5,551 nucleotides of DNA from Treponemataceae bacterium (GTDB lineage Bacteria; Spirochaetota; Spirochaetia; Treponematales; Treponemataceae): the NCBI GenBank assembly GCA_024697985.1, contig JAILRX010000100.1, positions 1 through 5,551 on the forward strand, written 5' to 3'. Both the position numbers and the translations under genes were made by a program. Below the pieces are notes generated by a model. That model was not told the DNA's origin. It ran no database searches and saw only the letters and a program-made list of their open reading frames with translations. Shown here in pieces: positions 5,376-5,551 of the stretch (its first letter is position 1; each line of letters starts with the position of its first letter).

Positions 5376-5551
5376 ATGCTGCGTCGTCGCCTTCCACGCT
5401 CACTCACGCTCGGCCTTCTCACTCGCTTCGGAAAATCCCAACTCCATAAAGTTAGAGTAGATTTCCTCGCTCGCTCCGGGTGCTCAGGCGCTTTTTCTTT
5501 TGCAAGAAAAAATCGCCTGCCGTTCCAGGCGACTGGCAGCTTCGTACTTTG
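5376..5551 (+). CDS. Doubtful open frame running off the right edge; may be non-coding repeat
   Basis: From ATG 5376 a frame stays open for 58 complete codons to the window end (begins MLRRRLPRSLTLGLL, later FARKNRLPFQATG). The frame is open back to the stop at 5250-5252, with a possible TTG at 5310. It is Arg/Leu-rich, has no Shine-Dalgarno sequence and matches no family I recognise. The opposite strand is open over the same region too, from the edge to a stop near 5356. Openness on both strands together with internal repeats argues for low-complexity repeat DNA rather than a gene. It is listed because 5312-5551 otherwise holds no recognisable gene. Confidence 0.15.
   Translation, partial: MLRRRLPRSLTLGLLTRFGKSQLHKVRVDFLARSGCSGAFSFARKNRLPFQATGSFVL
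5399..5479. repeat. Three degenerate CTCACTCGCTTCGG-type repeats in a GC-rich segment
   Basis: Three related units are present: CTCACTCACGCTCGG (5399-5413), CTCACTCGCTTCGG (5418-5431) and CTCGCTCGCTCCGG (5466-5479). The second and third agree at 12 of 14 bases; the first has one extra base. The segment is markedly richer in G and C than the AT-rich DNA just before it. This suggests a separate origin, such as a dispersed intergenic repeat; copies elsewhere cannot be tested from this window. Confidence 0.5.
5485..5532. repeat. Nested inverted repeats forming two mutually exclusive hairpins
   Basis: CAGGCG (5485-5490) can pair with CGCCTG (5514-5519), enclosing a second stem TTTTTCTT/AAGAAAAA (5492-5499 with 5504-5511) capped by TTGC. 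The same CGCCTG, extended to TCGCCTG (5513-5519), also pairs perfectly with CAGGCGA (5526-5532) across a 6-nt loop. Only one of the two can form at a time. A fourth copy, CGCCTGA (5344-5350), is complementary to TCAGGCG (5484-5490). The function is unknown: attenuator-like switching, a repeat element boundary or a palindromic intergenic repeat are all possible. Confidence 0.5.

Overview
The window looks like a stretch of bacterial chromosome, moderately AT-rich, most likely from a spirochaete of the Treponema type or another anaerobe with a similar gene set. This rests on protein style (a large-form PurL, a secreted 5'-nucleotidase with a C-terminal membrane anchor, a 7TM protein with a degenerate GGDEF domain) and on a canonical sigma70 promoter. 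No rRNA or marker gene confirms it, so the assignment is tentative. No tRNA, rRNA, CRISPR array or transposase gene was seen.

Left part (1-4026, minus strand): purL, the large single-chain form of FGAM synthase, starts at 2115 and runs off the left edge after 705 codons. Upstream of it, 42 bp away and on the same strand, is a 622-codon metallophosphoesterase of the 5'-nucleotidase family, with a signal peptide and a C-terminal transmembrane anchor. One gene builds purine nucleotides and the other probably breaks down extracytoplasmic nucleotides. The short gap carries a near-perfect 20-bp palindrome that overlaps the purL start codon and resembles the E. coli PurR box.

Middle (4027-5117): an 89-bp divergent intergenic region separates the nucleotidase from a plus-strand gene. 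That gene encodes seven membrane helices followed by a shortened GGDEF-like domain without the catalytic residues. None of the three genes has a recognisable Shine-Dalgarno sequence. Candidate promoters in front of each would place transcription starts at or within two bases of the start codon.

Right part (5118-5551): an AT-rich stretch with several TTGCAA/TGCAAA palindromes leads into the best promoter in the window (TTGACA, 17 bp, TATATT). It points into a transcript of only about 57 nt that consists mainly of an intrinsic terminator hairpin. The hairpin loop contains CTCCTCCTTT, whose CCTCCTTT core matches the usual anti-Shine-Dalgarno tail of 16S rRNA. This is the most interesting object here: a candidate tiny regulatory RNA that could pair with ribosome binding sites. 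Beyond it the composition becomes GC-rich. The sequence has degenerate CTCACTCGCTTCGG-like repeats, four copies of CGCCTG in alternating orientation that form competing hairpins, and reading frames open on both strands. It reads more like a dispersed intergenic repeat than an ordinary gene.
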